Shown here piece after piece: positions 51,315-59,952 of a DNA stretch of 64,000 nucleotides. Source of the DNA: Janibacter cremeus (GTDB lineage Bacteria; Actinomycetota; Actinomycetes; Actinomycetales; Dermatophilaceae); assembly GCF_029395675.1 (NCBI RefSeq), contig NZ_CP115184.1, positions 2,418,001 through 2,482,000 of the forward strand, given 5' to 3'. The position numbers and the translations under genes were made by a program. The notes beneath the pieces were generated by a model. The model had not been told where the DNA came from. It saw nothing but the letters and a program-made list of their open reading frames with translations, and ran no database searches. Within the stretch, counting starts at the first letter, position 1; every line of letters begins with the position of its first letter.

Positions 51315-51671
51315 TCATCCCGAGGCGTCGTCGCGTCCGCCCGCACGATCCGCCTCGTACTCGTCGACGAGCAGGAGGTCGCGACGCCACGCCCCGGACC
51401 GGTAGGAGTCGCGGGCGAGGAGCTGCGTCAGCACCGGTGCGGTGACCACCTGGAACGCACCCACGAGGAGGAGCATCCCCAGGGCCGGCCACCAGCGGAC
51501 GAAGGGGGCGGCGCCCAGCAGTATCAGCAGCAGGCCGACGACCTGTGGTTTGGCCGCCGCCTGCAGGCGGGCGGCGGCATCCGGGAGCAGCAGCATGCCC
51601 AGCGCAGCCACCACACCGAGCAGGCTGCCCAGCACCATCAGGACGGCACCGATCCACTGGAGGAGGACCAT
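51315..51671 (-). CDS. mrpG: Na+/H+ antiporter subunit G
   Basis: Small membrane subunit of 118 residues with three helices, MnhG/PhaG type: IGAVLMVLGSLLGVVAALGMLLLPDAAARLQAAAKPQVVGLLLILLGAA, where Leu-Pro-Asp...Arg-Leu-x-Ala is the family signature. Last gene of the operon. Its ATG shares a base with the mrpF stop (TGATG), with a ribosome site GGAGG before it. The C-terminal tail is charged and cytoplasmic. Confidence 0.9.
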   Translation of the reverse strand: MVLLQWIGAVLMVLGSLLGVVAALGMLLLPDAAARLQAAAKPQVVGLLLILLGAAPFVRWWPALGMLLLVGAFQVVTAPVLTQLLARDSYRSGAWRRDLLLVDEYEADRAGGRDDASG

Positions 51672-51931
51672 CACTGCTCCTCCCGGGAGGCGAGCCTGAT
51701 GGCCGTGACCGTGCTCAGCCCACCGACGAGCACCACCAGGACCAGCAGGACCAGGTCGCCGATCTCACCCCGGTGGGCACTGCGGATGACGATGCCGCAC
51801 ACGATCAGTGCCGCCACGGTGTCCAGCGCGACGAGGCGGTCGTGCAGGCTCGGCCCGACGACCACGCGGAAGAGCACCAGCGCAGCCGCCACCGCGACGA
51901 GCACGCCGCTGATCGTCATGAGGATCGTCAT
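51671..51931 (-). CDS. mrpF: Na+/H+ antiporter subunit F
   Basis: Membrane subunit of 86 residues with three helices, matching MnhF: VLFRVVVGPSLHDRLVALDTVAALIVCGIVI holds the RxxxGPxxxDRxxALD signature. The start overlaps mrpE by ATGA. It is needed for assembly of the antiporter. Confidence 0.92.
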   Translation of the reverse strand: MTILMTISGVLVAVAAALVLFRVVVGPSLHDRLVALDTVAALIVCGIVIRSAHRGEIGDLVLLVLVVLVGGLSTVTAIRLASREEQ

Positions 51932-52482
51932 GATCCGCTCCCTTCGGCGGTCCCGGCACCGTCCCGGGTGGCGACGGCGCGCGTCGGGAAGGCGTCCAGC
52001 ACGGCATCGAGCAGGCGTTGGCTCTCCCCACGGCGCCGCTCCACGGCCTCGGCGTCCGGGGTGTCCAGCACGTACACGTAGAGCCGGCCGTGGCGGCGGT
52101 CGATGTCGATGACCACGGACCCGGGCTCCAGGGAGATCCGGTTGCACGCCAGCACCACCGCGATGTCGGAGGCACCGGGTCGCAGGGACAGGCACAGCAC
52201 GGACGAGCGGGTCCGGCCCGCGCCGCGGACGACGGTCATCGTGACCGCCCACGACGCCCGCAGCATGTCGCCCCCGAGGCGGAGCAGGAGCAGCGACGCC
52301 CGCGCCCACCGCACCCGGGTGCGCAGGGGCGGCGCCGGGAGGCGAGCCCACCGGACCGCGACGAGGGAGACGACGACCCCGGCGAGCAGCACGTCGGGAC
52401 GCCAGGTGCCCCACAGCAGGAGCCAGACGCACAGCAGCCACAGGACCAGTACGCCGCGCCGCGCCCACGCCGATGCGGTCAT
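51928..52482 (-). CDS. mrpE: Na+/H+ antiporter subunit E
   Basis: Membrane-anchored subunit of 184 residues: two N-terminal helices (VLVLWLLCVWLLLWGTW; VLLAGVVVSLVAV), then a cytoplasmic domain with VLACNRISLEPGSVVIDID and LYVYVLDTPDAE, the MnhE signature. Overlaps both neighbours by ATGA. Confidence 0.9.
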   Translation of the reverse strand: MTASAWARRGVLVLWLLCVWLLLWGTWRPDVLLAGVVVSLVAVRWARLPAPPLRTRVRWARASLLLLRLGGDMLRASWAVTMTVVRGAGRTRSSVLCLSLRPGASDIAVVLACNRISLEPGSVVIDIDRRHGRLYVYVLDTPDAEAVERRRGESQRLLDAVLDAFPTRAVATRDGAGTAEGSGS

Positions 52483-54011
52483 CGACCCTCACCTCCGAGG
52501 ACCGACGCGCGGTACTCGGCCCCGGAGCGCAGGTCCTCACCGGCGCGGGTCGCGAGGTCCGAGACGGGGCCGGCCCCTGCGGCCACTCCCACACCGAGGA
52601 GCATCAGGCACGCCGTCGCCACGGTCATGCCGCGCATGACCGACCCGGTGCCGAGGACGAGCTCGTCGGTGGGGTCGGGGTCGGGCACCGGCGCGGCCGG
52701 CTCCCCCCAGAAGGCGCGCGACCAGATCCGCGCCATCACCGCGACCGTGAGCAGTCCGGTGAGCAGACCGACTCCGGCGACCACGAGTGGCAGTGGATCC
52801 TGTGTGCCGACGGCCGAGCGCAGCACCGCCAGCTTGGCGATGAACCCGTCCGAGGGAGGGACGCCGCCCAGGCTCAGGGCCGGGATCAGGAAGATCATCG
52901 AGAGCACGGGAGCCGTGGCCCCCACGCCCCCGAGGCGGCGGACCGACGCGGTGCCGCGGTGGTGCTCCACGAGTCCGACGACGCAGAAGAGACATGCCTG
53001 GACGACGATGTGGTGGACCAGGTAGATCCCGGAGGCGGCCACGCCCTCCCGGGTCGACACGGCCAGGCCCAGCAGCATGTAGCCGATGTGGGAGACGAGC
53101 AGGAAGGACAGCGCCCCGTGCAGGTTGTCCTGCGCCAGCGCCCCGAACGCCCCCACCAGGAGGGTCACCGCCGACAGGATGAGCAGCAGGGTCCACGGCT
53201 CGTCACGCGGGAAGAACAGCGTCTGGGTGCGGATGATCGCGTACACGGCCACCTTGGTCAGCAGCGCGGCGAAGATCGCGGTGACCGGTGCGGGCGCGGG
53301 TGGATAGCTCTCCGGCAACCACCAGTGCATCGGGACGATGGCCGCCTTGATCGCCAGGGCGAGCAGCAGCATCACGCTCAGCCACGCCTGCACGTCGGGA
53401 GCGAGGTCACCCACGCGGCGCGAGAGCTGCGCGAGGTTGAGGGTGCCCGTCAGCCCGTAGACGACCGCCACCGAGCTGAGCAGCAGGATCGAGGACAGCA
53501 GGCTGGTGACGATGTAGGTCATGCTCGCGCGCACCCGGGCCCGGTTCGGCCGCAGGGTGATCAGGGCATAGCTGGCCATGAGCATGATCTCGAGGCCGAC
53601 GAAGAGGGTGAAGAGATCGCCGGTGAGGAAGGACAGCGCCACACCGGTCAGGAGCACGAGGTGGCTGGGGTGGAAGACCGACGGAACGGTGCCCCCGCGC
53701 ATCCCCTGCGCCATCGCGTACACGACGACGAGCAGCAGCACGATCGACGAGACGAGCAGCACGAGCGCCGAGAACCGGTCGGCCACCAACGTGATCCCCA
53801 GCGGCACGCGGTAACCACCCGCCTGGGCCACCACCGGGCCCTGCGTGTCCGCGCGGTGCAGGAGGAAGGCCGCGTCGACGACCACGGCCGTCGGGACCGC
53901 GGTGCCGAGGACACGCTGGGCCGTCGGCCACGGGCCGAGGAGCAGCGCCAGGCCGGCAGCGAGAAGGGGGACGGCCACCGGCACGACGACCAGCAGGGTC
54001 GCGAGCGTCAT
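52479..54011 (-). CDS. mrpD: Na+/H+ antiporter subunit D
   Basis: Antiporter-like ion-translocating subunit of 510 residues with about 14 helices, related to NuoM/NuoN. The Glu and Lys sites are in LFVGLEIMLMASYALITL and IKAAIVPMHWWLPESYPPAPAPVTAIFAALLTKVAVYAI. DNLHGALSFLLVSHIGYMLLGLAV matches the helix 9 region. With MrpA it forms the ion path. ATGA overlaps on both sides. A direct in-window comparison with the NuoM and NuoN proteins at 8-11 kb is possible. Confidence 0.92.
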   Translation of the reverse strand: MTLATLLVVVPVAVPLLAAGLALLLGPWPTAQRVLGTAVPTAVVVDAAFLLHRADTQGPVVAQAGGYRVPLGITLVADRFSALVLLVSSIVLLLVVVYAMAQGMRGGTVPSVFHPSHLVLLTGVALSFLTGDLFTLFVGLEIMLMASYALITLRPNRARVRASMTYIVTSLLSSILLLSSVAVVYGLTGTLNLAQLSRRVGDLAPDVQAWLSVMLLLALAIKAAIVPMHWWLPESYPPAPAPVTAIFAALLTKVAVYAIIRTQTLFFPRDEPWTLLLILSAVTLLVGAFGALAQDNLHGALSFLLVSHIGYMLLGLAVSTREGVAASGIYLVHHIVVQACLFCVVGLVEHHRGTASVRRLGGVGATAPVLSMIFLIPALSLGGVPPSDGFIAKLAVLRSAVGTQDPLPLVVAGVGLLTGLLTVAVMARIWSRAFWGEPAAPVPDPDPTDELVLGTGSVMRGMTVATACLMLLGVGVAAGAGPVSDLATRAGEDLRSGAEYRASVLGGEGR

Positions 54012-54364
54012 GGCCCTCCCTCCTCGTCGTCGACGGACCGGTCGGTGGTGTCGTCGTGGCCGCGCAGGTCGTTGCTGCGGCAGGCCACCGCGAGCAGCAG
54101 AGCGGTCACCGCGAAGGTGATGACGATGGCGGTGAGGGCCATCGCCTGGGGCAGCGGGTCCGCGAGCTCCTCGTAGGGGGCCGAGCCCGAGACGGGCGGC
54201 TTCCCCGCGGGGCCGCCGGACTGCAGCAGCAGGAGGTTGGCGGCATGGCCGAGCAGGACCACCCCCATCGCCACCCGCACCAGTGACCTGGCCATCATCA
54301 GGTGGATGCCGGCGGCGAAGAAGCCGCCGCAGAGCAGGGCGAGGGTGAGGTTCGTGGCGTTCAT
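54008..54364 (-). CDS. mrpC: Na+/H+ antiporter subunit C
   Basis: Small membrane subunit of 118 residues, MnhC/NuoK family, three helices: LALLCGGFFAAGIHLMMARSLVRVAMGVVLLGHAANLLLLQSG and PQAMALTAIVITFAVTALLLAVA, the second being the usual ALTAIVI..A..A block. The family Glu in helix 2 is replaced by His-Ala-Ala in GHAANLLLL, which is normal for MnhC. The acidic C-terminus is cytoplasmic. Confidence 0.92.
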   Translation of the reverse strand: MNATNLTLALLCGGFFAAGIHLMMARSLVRVAMGVVLLGHAANLLLLQSGGPAGKPPVSGSAPYEELADPLPQAMALTAIVITFAVTALLLAVACRSNDLRGHDDTTDRSVDDEEGGP

Positions 54365-54882
54365 CGGTCATCCTCCGCGCCCAGGGTCCGGAGGATGTCC
54401 AGGACCACGCCCACGGTGATGAGCAGGATCCCGATCTCGAAGACCATCGACGTCGGGAGGTCGTAAGGCGGTAGGAGTGGCGGGTCGAGGTGCAGCACGG
54501 TGCCGTGCAGGAGATCGCCACTGAGGACGATGCCCGCGATGCCGTACCCGGCGGCGAGCGCCAGCCCGGCGCCCAGCAGGACCCCCGGGTTGGCCCGTGC
54601 CGCCGCACCCAGGTCACGCGGGCCGCCGGCTGCCCGCCGCAGCAGGAGGCCGAGCCCGACGACCAGGCCCGCGGCGAAACCCCCACCGGGGTGGTGCAGG
54701 CCGACGACGAAGAGGTAGGCCGCCACCACCAGGGCGGTCGGGTGCACGAGTCGGGCGAAGGCCTCCAGCAGGAGCGAGCGGTCATCGGCGTCGAGGTGGT
54801 GCGCGCCCGGCAGCAGCCGGTCGAGCGGCTCGTTGCCGGTCCGCGGGTCGCCCGGGTCCCCGGGGTGGTCGGACTCATCCAT
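54361..54882 (-). CDS. mrpB: Na+/H+ antiporter subunit B
   Basis: Membrane protein of 173 residues with an acidic N-terminal tail of about 45 residues and four helices containing the MnhB signature: ALVVAAYLFVVGLHHPGGGFAAGLVVGLGLLL and DLPTSMVFEIGILLITVGVVLDIL. The ATG overlaps the mrpA stop by 8 bases; a GTG one codon earlier is possible. The long hydrophilic N-terminus is unusual and could interact with MrpA. Confidence 0.9.
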   Translation of the reverse strand: MDESDHPGDPGDPRTGNEPLDRLLPGAHHLDADDRSLLLEAFARLVHPTALVVAAYLFVVGLHHPGGGFAAGLVVGLGLLLRRAAGGPRDLGAAARANPGVLLGAGLALAAGYGIAGIVLSGDLLHGTVLHLDPPLLPPYDLPTSMVFEIGILLITVGVVLDILRTLGAEDDR

Positions 54883-57160
54883 CACGCGTGCTCACCTCCG
54901 CCCGCTGCGTGCCCGGCTCGTCAGGAGCCTGCGGCCCGCCGATACGGGTGCTCTGCAGCACCAGGCCGGCGACCGCCGTCGCCGCGATGACGAGGACGCT
55001 CACCTCGCCGAGGGTGTCCAGCGCCCGGTACTCGGTGATGATGACGTTGACGACATTCGGCCCGCCGTGGCCGGGCGACTCGTGGAGGTAGTCCGGGGAG
55101 GGCAGCGAGCGTGCGTGCCGACTCGCCATGGTGAGCGAGACGAGGGTCATCAGCAGGCCGAAGGAGACCGCGACCGCGGCGCGCAACCCGCGCCCGTGCG
55201 GGTGCCGACGAGCCTCGGCGCGCGGCGTCCGGCGCAGCACCAGCACGAAGACGACGAAGGTCAGCGTCTCGATGAGCAGCTGGACGAGGGCGAGGTCGGG
55301 TGCACCCTGGAGCACGAAGACGACGGCCACGAGGTACCCGACGACGCCGAGGACCACGGCGGCGTACAGCTGTCGGCGCAGGGTGATGACCGCGACCGTC
55401 CCGGCGAGCGCTCCGGCCGCGACGACCGCCTGCCACGGGGTGTCCCAGGGATGCGGCACCGGGATGCCCACGGGCACCAGCACGACGGCCTGGATGAGCA
55501 CGACCGCGAGCACGGTGCGGGCGAGCTGGTCCGGCAGCGCCCGGGCGTGCACGTGGGCGTCGACCCAGGCAGCGGCCCTCGTGCTGCCCGCGGCGAGGGC
55601 GTCGTTGGCACCCAGCGCTGTCGCGGGCCCGGCGAGGCGCCCGTGCAGGGGCGCCAGCCGACGGTGGACGAGGAACAGCGCGACCCCGACCACGAGCGTG
55701 CCGGCGGAGAGGACGACGACGACGCTGAAGCCGTGCCACAGGGCGAGGTGGTACGGCTTGCCCGGATCGGGCAGGAGGCCTGCGTGGGCGGCGACGAGGT
55801 GGTCGAGGCGCTTCGGCTGCAGGCCGATGACCGCCCCTGCGAGGGCGAGCACGACCGGTGCGGCGAGGAATCCTGCCGGCGGTGCGTGCCACTCCCCGCT
55901 CGGCCGGGCCGGGCCGGCGAAGGCCCCCTGGAGGAACCGCCCGGTGTAGGCGACCGTGAGGACGGACCCGAGGACGAGTCCCGCCAGGGCCCCGGGACCG
56001 CCCCAGGCGTGGGAGTGGAAGGCCTCCAGGGCCGCCTCCTTGCCGAGGTAGCCGACGAAGGGGGGCAACCCCACCATGGACGCGCAGGCCAGGACGGCGC
56101 ACCCCAGGAGGACGGGCGAGCGGCGGCCCACTCCGGACAGCTCCCCGATCTCCCGGGTGCCCGCGGAGTGGTCGATGATCCCGACGACGAGGAAGAGGCA
56201 GGCCTTGAACAGGGCGTGCGCGATGAGCATGGTGCCGCCGGCGATGGCCGCGGTCCGGGTACCGGCCCCGAGGAGGACCATGAGGAATCCCAGCTGCGCG
56301 ATCGTGCCGAAGGCGAGCAACGTCTTCAGGTCGGTCTGGCCCAGCGCCCGCCACCCACCGAGGATCATCGTCGCGAGCCCGATGACGACGACGAGCGGCT
56401 GCCACGGCACGGTCTCGGCGAGCGCCGGCGCCAGGCGGGCCACGAGGAAGACACCGGCCTTGACCATGGCGGCGGCGTGCAGGTACGCCGTCACGGGCGT
56501 CGGGGCGACCATCGCCGCGGGCAACCACGGGTGGAAGGGCACCTGGGCGGACTTGGCGAAGGCGCCCACGAGGATCAGCACCACTGCCCCGGTGACCACA
56601 CCACCGGCGGGTTCCGCCGCCGCCAGCCCGGAGATCCGGTAGGTCCCCGCCTCCCGGCCCAGCAGGAGGAACCCGAGGAGCATGGCGAAGCCGGTCCCCG
56701 TCGTCGCCAGCAGCGCACGGAGCGCGGCACGCCGGGCCTCTGCTGTGTGGCCACCGTCGGCGATGAGCAGGAAGGAGCAGACGGTCGTCAGCTCCCAGGC
56801 GACGTAGAGCACCAGGAGGTTGTCGGCCACGGCGATGCCCACCATCGCCGTGACGAAGAGCAGCAGCACGGCACAGGTGCGACCGAGTCGGTCGGCACGC
56901 TCGGCGAAGTACCAGCGGGCGTAGACCAGGGTGAGGGCCCCGACACCGGTGACGAGGAGGGCGAGCAGCAGCCCGAGGGCGTCGAGTCGCAGGTCGATCT
57001 GCAGGCCGAGCGCGGGCGCCCACGGCACCGACACGCCGTCCGTCCGCCCTGCCAGCACGGCGGGAGTCCGCACGAGGAGCCAGACGAAGGCGGCCCCCGG
57101 GAGAAGGGCTGCGGCCAGGAACGACCGTGGCCCCGCCAGCCGGGGCATCCGCATGACCAT
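54875..57160 (-). CDS. mrpA: Na+/H+ antiporter subunit A
   Basis: Largest Mrp subunit, 761 residues with about 20 membrane helices. The N-terminal two thirds are NuoL-like: VLYVAWELTTVCSFLLIA (Glu), AFAKSAQVPFHPWLPAAMVAPTPVTAYLHAAAMVKAGVFLVAR (Lys) and DLKTLLAFGTIAQLGFL. The C-terminal part has NuoJ-like helices (GAPDLALVQLLIETLTFVVFVLVLRRTP) and the MrpA/MrpB tail HGGPNVVNVIITEYRALDTLGEVSVLVIAA. With MrpD it exchanges Na+ for H+. Ribosome site GAGGAGG precedes the ATG. First gene of the seven-gene operon, divergent from the aconitase gene. Confidence 0.93.
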   Translation of the reverse strand: MVMRMPRLAGPRSFLAAALLPGAAFVWLLVRTPAVLAGRTDGVSVPWAPALGLQIDLRLDALGLLLALLVTGVGALTLVYARWYFAERADRLGRTCAVLLLFVTAMVGIAVADNLLVLYVAWELTTVCSFLLIADGGHTAEARRAALRALLATTGTGFAMLLGFLLLGREAGTYRISGLAAAEPAGGVVTGAVVLILVGAFAKSAQVPFHPWLPAAMVAPTPVTAYLHAAAMVKAGVFLVARLAPALAETVPWQPLVVVIGLATMILGGWRALGQTDLKTLLAFGTIAQLGFLMVLLGAGTRTAAIAGGTMLIAHALFKACLFLVVGIIDHSAGTREIGELSGVGRRSPVLLGCAVLACASMVGLPPFVGYLGKEAALEAFHSHAWGGPGALAGLVLGSVLTVAYTGRFLQGAFAGPARPSGEWHAPPAGFLAAPVVLALAGAVIGLQPKRLDHLVAAHAGLLPDPGKPYHLALWHGFSVVVVLSAGTLVVGVALFLVHRRLAPLHGRLAGPATALGANDALAAGSTRAAAWVDAHVHARALPDQLARTVLAVVLIQAVVLVPVGIPVPHPWDTPWQAVVAAGALAGTVAVITLRRQLYAAVVLGVVGYLVAVVFVLQGAPDLALVQLLIETLTFVVFVLVLRRTPRAEARRHPHGRGLRAAVAVSFGLLMTLVSLTMASRHARSLPSPDYLHESPGHGGPNVVNVIITEYRALDTLGEVSVLVIAATAVAGLVLQSTRIGGPQAPDEPGTQRAEVSTRDG

Positions 57161-57297
57161 GCATCCGCCTCCTCGACCGGGCACTCGTGGTGCCCCGGTC
57201 CGTACCCGCGAGCCCGGTGGTTGAAACGAGACGGCCTGCATGGACCGGGCGCATCCGGGTAGGCCCCTCGGGAGCAACCCAAGGGGAGGGCAGACGC

Positions 57298-59238
57298 ATG
57301 CCGCGCACCGTCGCACAGAAGTTGATCGCCGACCACCTCGTCGACGGCTCGATGGAACCGGGATCGGAGATCGGGCTCACGGTCGACCAGACGCTCACCC
57401 AGGACGCGACCGGCACGATGGTGATGCTCGAGCTGGAGGCGATGGACCTCGACCGCGTGCGCACGGAGCTGTCCGTGCAGTACGTCGACCATAACCTGCT
57501 CCAGACCGACGAGAAGAACCCCGACGACCACCTGTTCCTGCAGTCCGCCGCGCAGCGCTTCGGGCTCTGGTACTCCAAGGCGGGCAACGGCGTCTCGCAC
57601 CCGGTGCACCAGGCGCACTTCGGGCGCCCCGGGGTGACGCTCATCGGGTCGGACTCGCACACCTGCGCCGCGGGCGCGCTGGGGATGCTCGCGATCGGCG
57701 TGGGCGGGCTCGAGGTCGCGATGGCGATGGCCGGGCAGCCGCTCTACGTGTCGATGCCGAGGGTGTGGGGCGTCGAGCTGACCGGTGAGCTGCCGGACTG
57801 GGTCTCCGCGAAGGACGTCATCCTCGAGATGCTGCGGCGGCACGGCGTCAAGGGCGGGCTGAACCGGATCATCGAGTACCACGGGCCGGGGCTGGACCAG
57901 CTGACCGCGATGGACCGGCACGTCATCGCCAACATGGGCGCCGAGCTCGGGGCGACGGCCAGCGTCTTTCCTGCCGACGACGCCGTGCGCGACTACCTCG
58001 AGGCGGTCGGGCGCGGGGACGACTTCACCCGGCTGGTGGCCGACGAGGACGCCGCCTACGACGAGACCGAGCACATCGACCTCTCCGCGCTGGAGCCGCT
58101 GATCGCCAAGCCGTCCTCCCCCGGCAACGTCGTGCCGGTGGCCGAGGTCGAGGACGAGGACGTCACCCAGGTCGTCGTCGGCTCGTCCGCGAACCCCGGG
58201 CTGCGCGACTTCGCCGTGGTCGCCGAGATCCTCCAGGGCCGGCAGGGCGCCGCCGGGGTGTCCGTCGACATCAACCCGACGTCCCGGGAGGTCCTCGCCG
58301 ACCTCATCTCCGGCGGCTGGCTGACCTCGCTCGTCTCGTCCGGGGCGCGCATCCACCAGTCGGGGTGCATGGGCTGCATCGGGATGGGGCAGGCCCCGGC
58401 CAGCGGTCGCAACTCGCTGCGCACGATGCCGCGCAACTTCCCCGGACGCTCGGGCACGGAGGAGGACGCCGTCTGGCTCTGCTCCCCCGAGACCGCTGCG
58501 GCCGCGGCGCTCACCGGCCGGATCACCGACCCGCGCACCCTCGCGGACAGCCACGGCATCACCTACCCGCGTCCGAGGATGCCCGAGCGGTACAGCACGA
58601 TCGACGACATGCTGCTGCCCCCACTGCCGCAGGACGAGGCGGAGCAGGTCGAGCTCGTCAAGGGGCCGAACATCTCCTCGCTGCCCGAGTTCGCACCGAT
58701 CGCCGACCACGTGGAGGTGCCCACGCTGCTCGTCATGGGCGACGACGTCTCCACCGACGAGATCATGCCGGCCGGCTCGCAGGTGCTCCCCTACCGCAGC
58801 AACATCCCCCGGATCGCCGAGTTCTCCTTCGTCCGCGTGGACGAGACCTACCCCGAGCGGGCGAAGGGGGGCGAGGGCCACGTCGTCGTCGCCGGCGAGA
58901 ACTACGGCCAGGGGTCGTCCCGGGAGCACGCGGTGATCGCGCCGCGGTACCTCGGGCTGGTGGCCGTGATCGCCAAGTCCTTCGCCCGCATCCACTGGCA
59001 GAACCTCGCCAACTTCGGTGTCCTCCCGCTGGAGTTCGACGACCCGTCCGACCACGACGGCATCTCGGTCGACGACGTCGTCGTGCTCGAGGGGGTCCAC
59101 GAGGCCCTGCGCGCCGGTCGTGGGCTCACCGCGACGATCGGTGACCGGGAGGTCGCCGTGCACCACCGCCTGTCCGACCGGCAGGTGGACATGGTGCTCG
59201 CCGGTGGGCGGATCCCGCTCACCGCGCAGGCACTCTGA
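57298..59238 (+). CDS. acn: Aconitate hydratase, Aquifex-type
   Basis: Iron-sulfur enzyme of 646 residues that isomerises citrate and isocitrate through cis-aconitate. Cluster ligands: Cys in SDSHTCAAGALGML and the pair in SGCMGCIGMGQAP. Substrate loops are seen at YVDHNLLQTDEKN and AGENYGQGSSREHAVIAPRYLG in the C-terminal swivel domain. It is shorter than the usual actinobacterial AcnA of about 900 residues and resembles the Aquifex/deltaproteobacterial form, so it may be a second aconitase. GGGGAGGG lies before the ATG. Confidence 0.88.
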   Translation: MPRTVAQKLIADHLVDGSMEPGSEIGLTVDQTLTQDATGTMVMLELEAMDLDRVRTELSVQYVDHNLLQTDEKNPDDHLFLQSAAQRFGLWYSKAGNGVSHPVHQAHFGRPGVTLIGSDSHTCAAGALGMLAIGVGGLEVAMAMAGQPLYVSMPRVWGVELTGELPDWVSAKDVILEMLRRHGVKGGLNRIIEYHGPGLDQLTAMDRHVIANMGAELGATASVFPADDAVRDYLEAVGRGDDFTRLVADEDAAYDETEHIDLSALEPLIAKPSSPGNVVPVAEVEDEDVTQVVVGSSANPGLRDFAVVAEILQGRQGAAGVSVDINPTSREVLADLISGGWLTSLVSSGARIHQSGCMGCIGMGQAPASGRNSLRTMPRNFPGRSGTEEDAVWLCSPETAAAAALTGRITDPRTLADSHGITYPRPRMPERYSTIDDMLLPPLPQDEAEQVELVKGPNISSLPEFAPIADHVEVPTLLVMGDDVSTDEIMPAGSQVLPYRSNIPRIAEFSFVRVDETYPERAKGGEGHVVVAGENYGQGSSREHAVIAPRYLGLVAVIAKSFARIHWQNLANFGVLPLEFDDPSDHDGISVDDVVVLEGVHEALRAGRGLTATIGDREVAVHHRLSDRQVDMVLAGGRIPLTAQAL

Positions 59239-59266
59239 CACAACGACGTAGCAAGGAGAGAATGTG

Positions 59267-59818
59267 ATGGAAGACCTGAACGGCAAGAGGATCGCGGTGC
59301 TGCTCGCCAACTCCGGCGTGGAGCAGGCCGAGCTGACCACCCCGTGGCAGGCACTCGGTGACGCCGGAGCCGAGATGACCCTCATCGCTCCGGAGAAGGG
59401 CGAGGTCCAGGCCTTCGACAACGACGTCGAGAAGGCGGACACCTTCCGGGCCGACGTCGCCGTCGCCGACGCGAACGCCGCCGACTACGACGCGCTGGTC
59501 CTGCCGGGTGGCACCACCAACGCCGACCGGTTGCGGATGGACTCCGACGCGGTCGCGTTCGTCACCGCCATCGCCGAGGCCGGCACGCCGATCGCCTCGA
59601 TCTGCCACGGCCCGTGGGCCCTGGTCGAGGCCGGGCTCGTCGACGGCCGGACGCTGACGTCCTTCCCCTCGCTGCAGACGGACATCCGCAACGCGGGCGG
59701 CACCTGGGTCGACGAGGAGTCGGTCACCTGCACCGCCGGGAACTTCACGCTCGTCACCAGCCGCAACCCCGGTGACCTCGACCCCTTCGTCGAGGCCGCG
59801 GCGAAGGCCTTCGCCTGA
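59267..59818 (+). CDS. DJ-1/PfpI-family protein (type 1 glutamine amidotransferase-like)
   Basis: Cytosolic protein of 183 residues with the PfpI plan: GKRIAVLLANSGVEQAELTTPWQAL, Glu at position 18 or so as acid, and the nucleophile Cys in PIASICHGPWALVEAGLVDGRTLTSF followed by His. Such proteins act as proteases, glyoxalases or protein repair enzymes under stress. The ATG is chosen over a GTG one codon earlier by distance to AAGGAG. The 28-bp gap after aconitase suggests cotranscription. Confidence 0.9.
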   Translation: MEDLNGKRIAVLLANSGVEQAELTTPWQALGDAGAEMTLIAPEKGEVQAFDNDVEKADTFRADVAVADANAADYDALVLPGGTTNADRLRMDSDAVAFVTAIAEAGTPIASICHGPWALVEAGLVDGRTLTSFPSLQTDIRNAGGTWVDEESVTCTAGNFTLVTSRNPGDLDPFVEAAAKAFA

Positions 59819-59857
59819 GTGTCGACTCCCCCTTCCCCTCTGCCCCGCCGCTGTTGA

Positions 59858-59918
59858 CAGCCCGCGCGGGCTGACGGAACGTGACGGGTACCGGCTGCGC
59901 CCGCAGCCGGTACCCGTC
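59858..59918 (+). terminator. Two tandem hairpins between PfpI and ilvD genes
   Basis: A 16-nt palindrome CAGCCCGCGCGGGCTG at 59858-59873 is followed by a perfect 17-bp stem, GACGGGTACCGGCTGCG / CGCAGCCGGTACCCGTC at 59883-59918, with only two bases in the loop. There is no T-run. They likely end the aconitase-PfpI transcript; control of ilvD by the structure cannot be excluded. Confidence 0.6.
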
Positions 59919-59952
59919 CTCCGCGTGAGGGCCGCGAGAAAGCAGCCTCCTG

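Noticed and set aside
54833..59442. Very long open frames antisense to mrpA and to the aconitase gene
   Set aside because: They translate to low-complexity Arg/Gly/His/Glu-rich sequence without domains, as expected opposite high-GC genes, while the sense frames are clear families.
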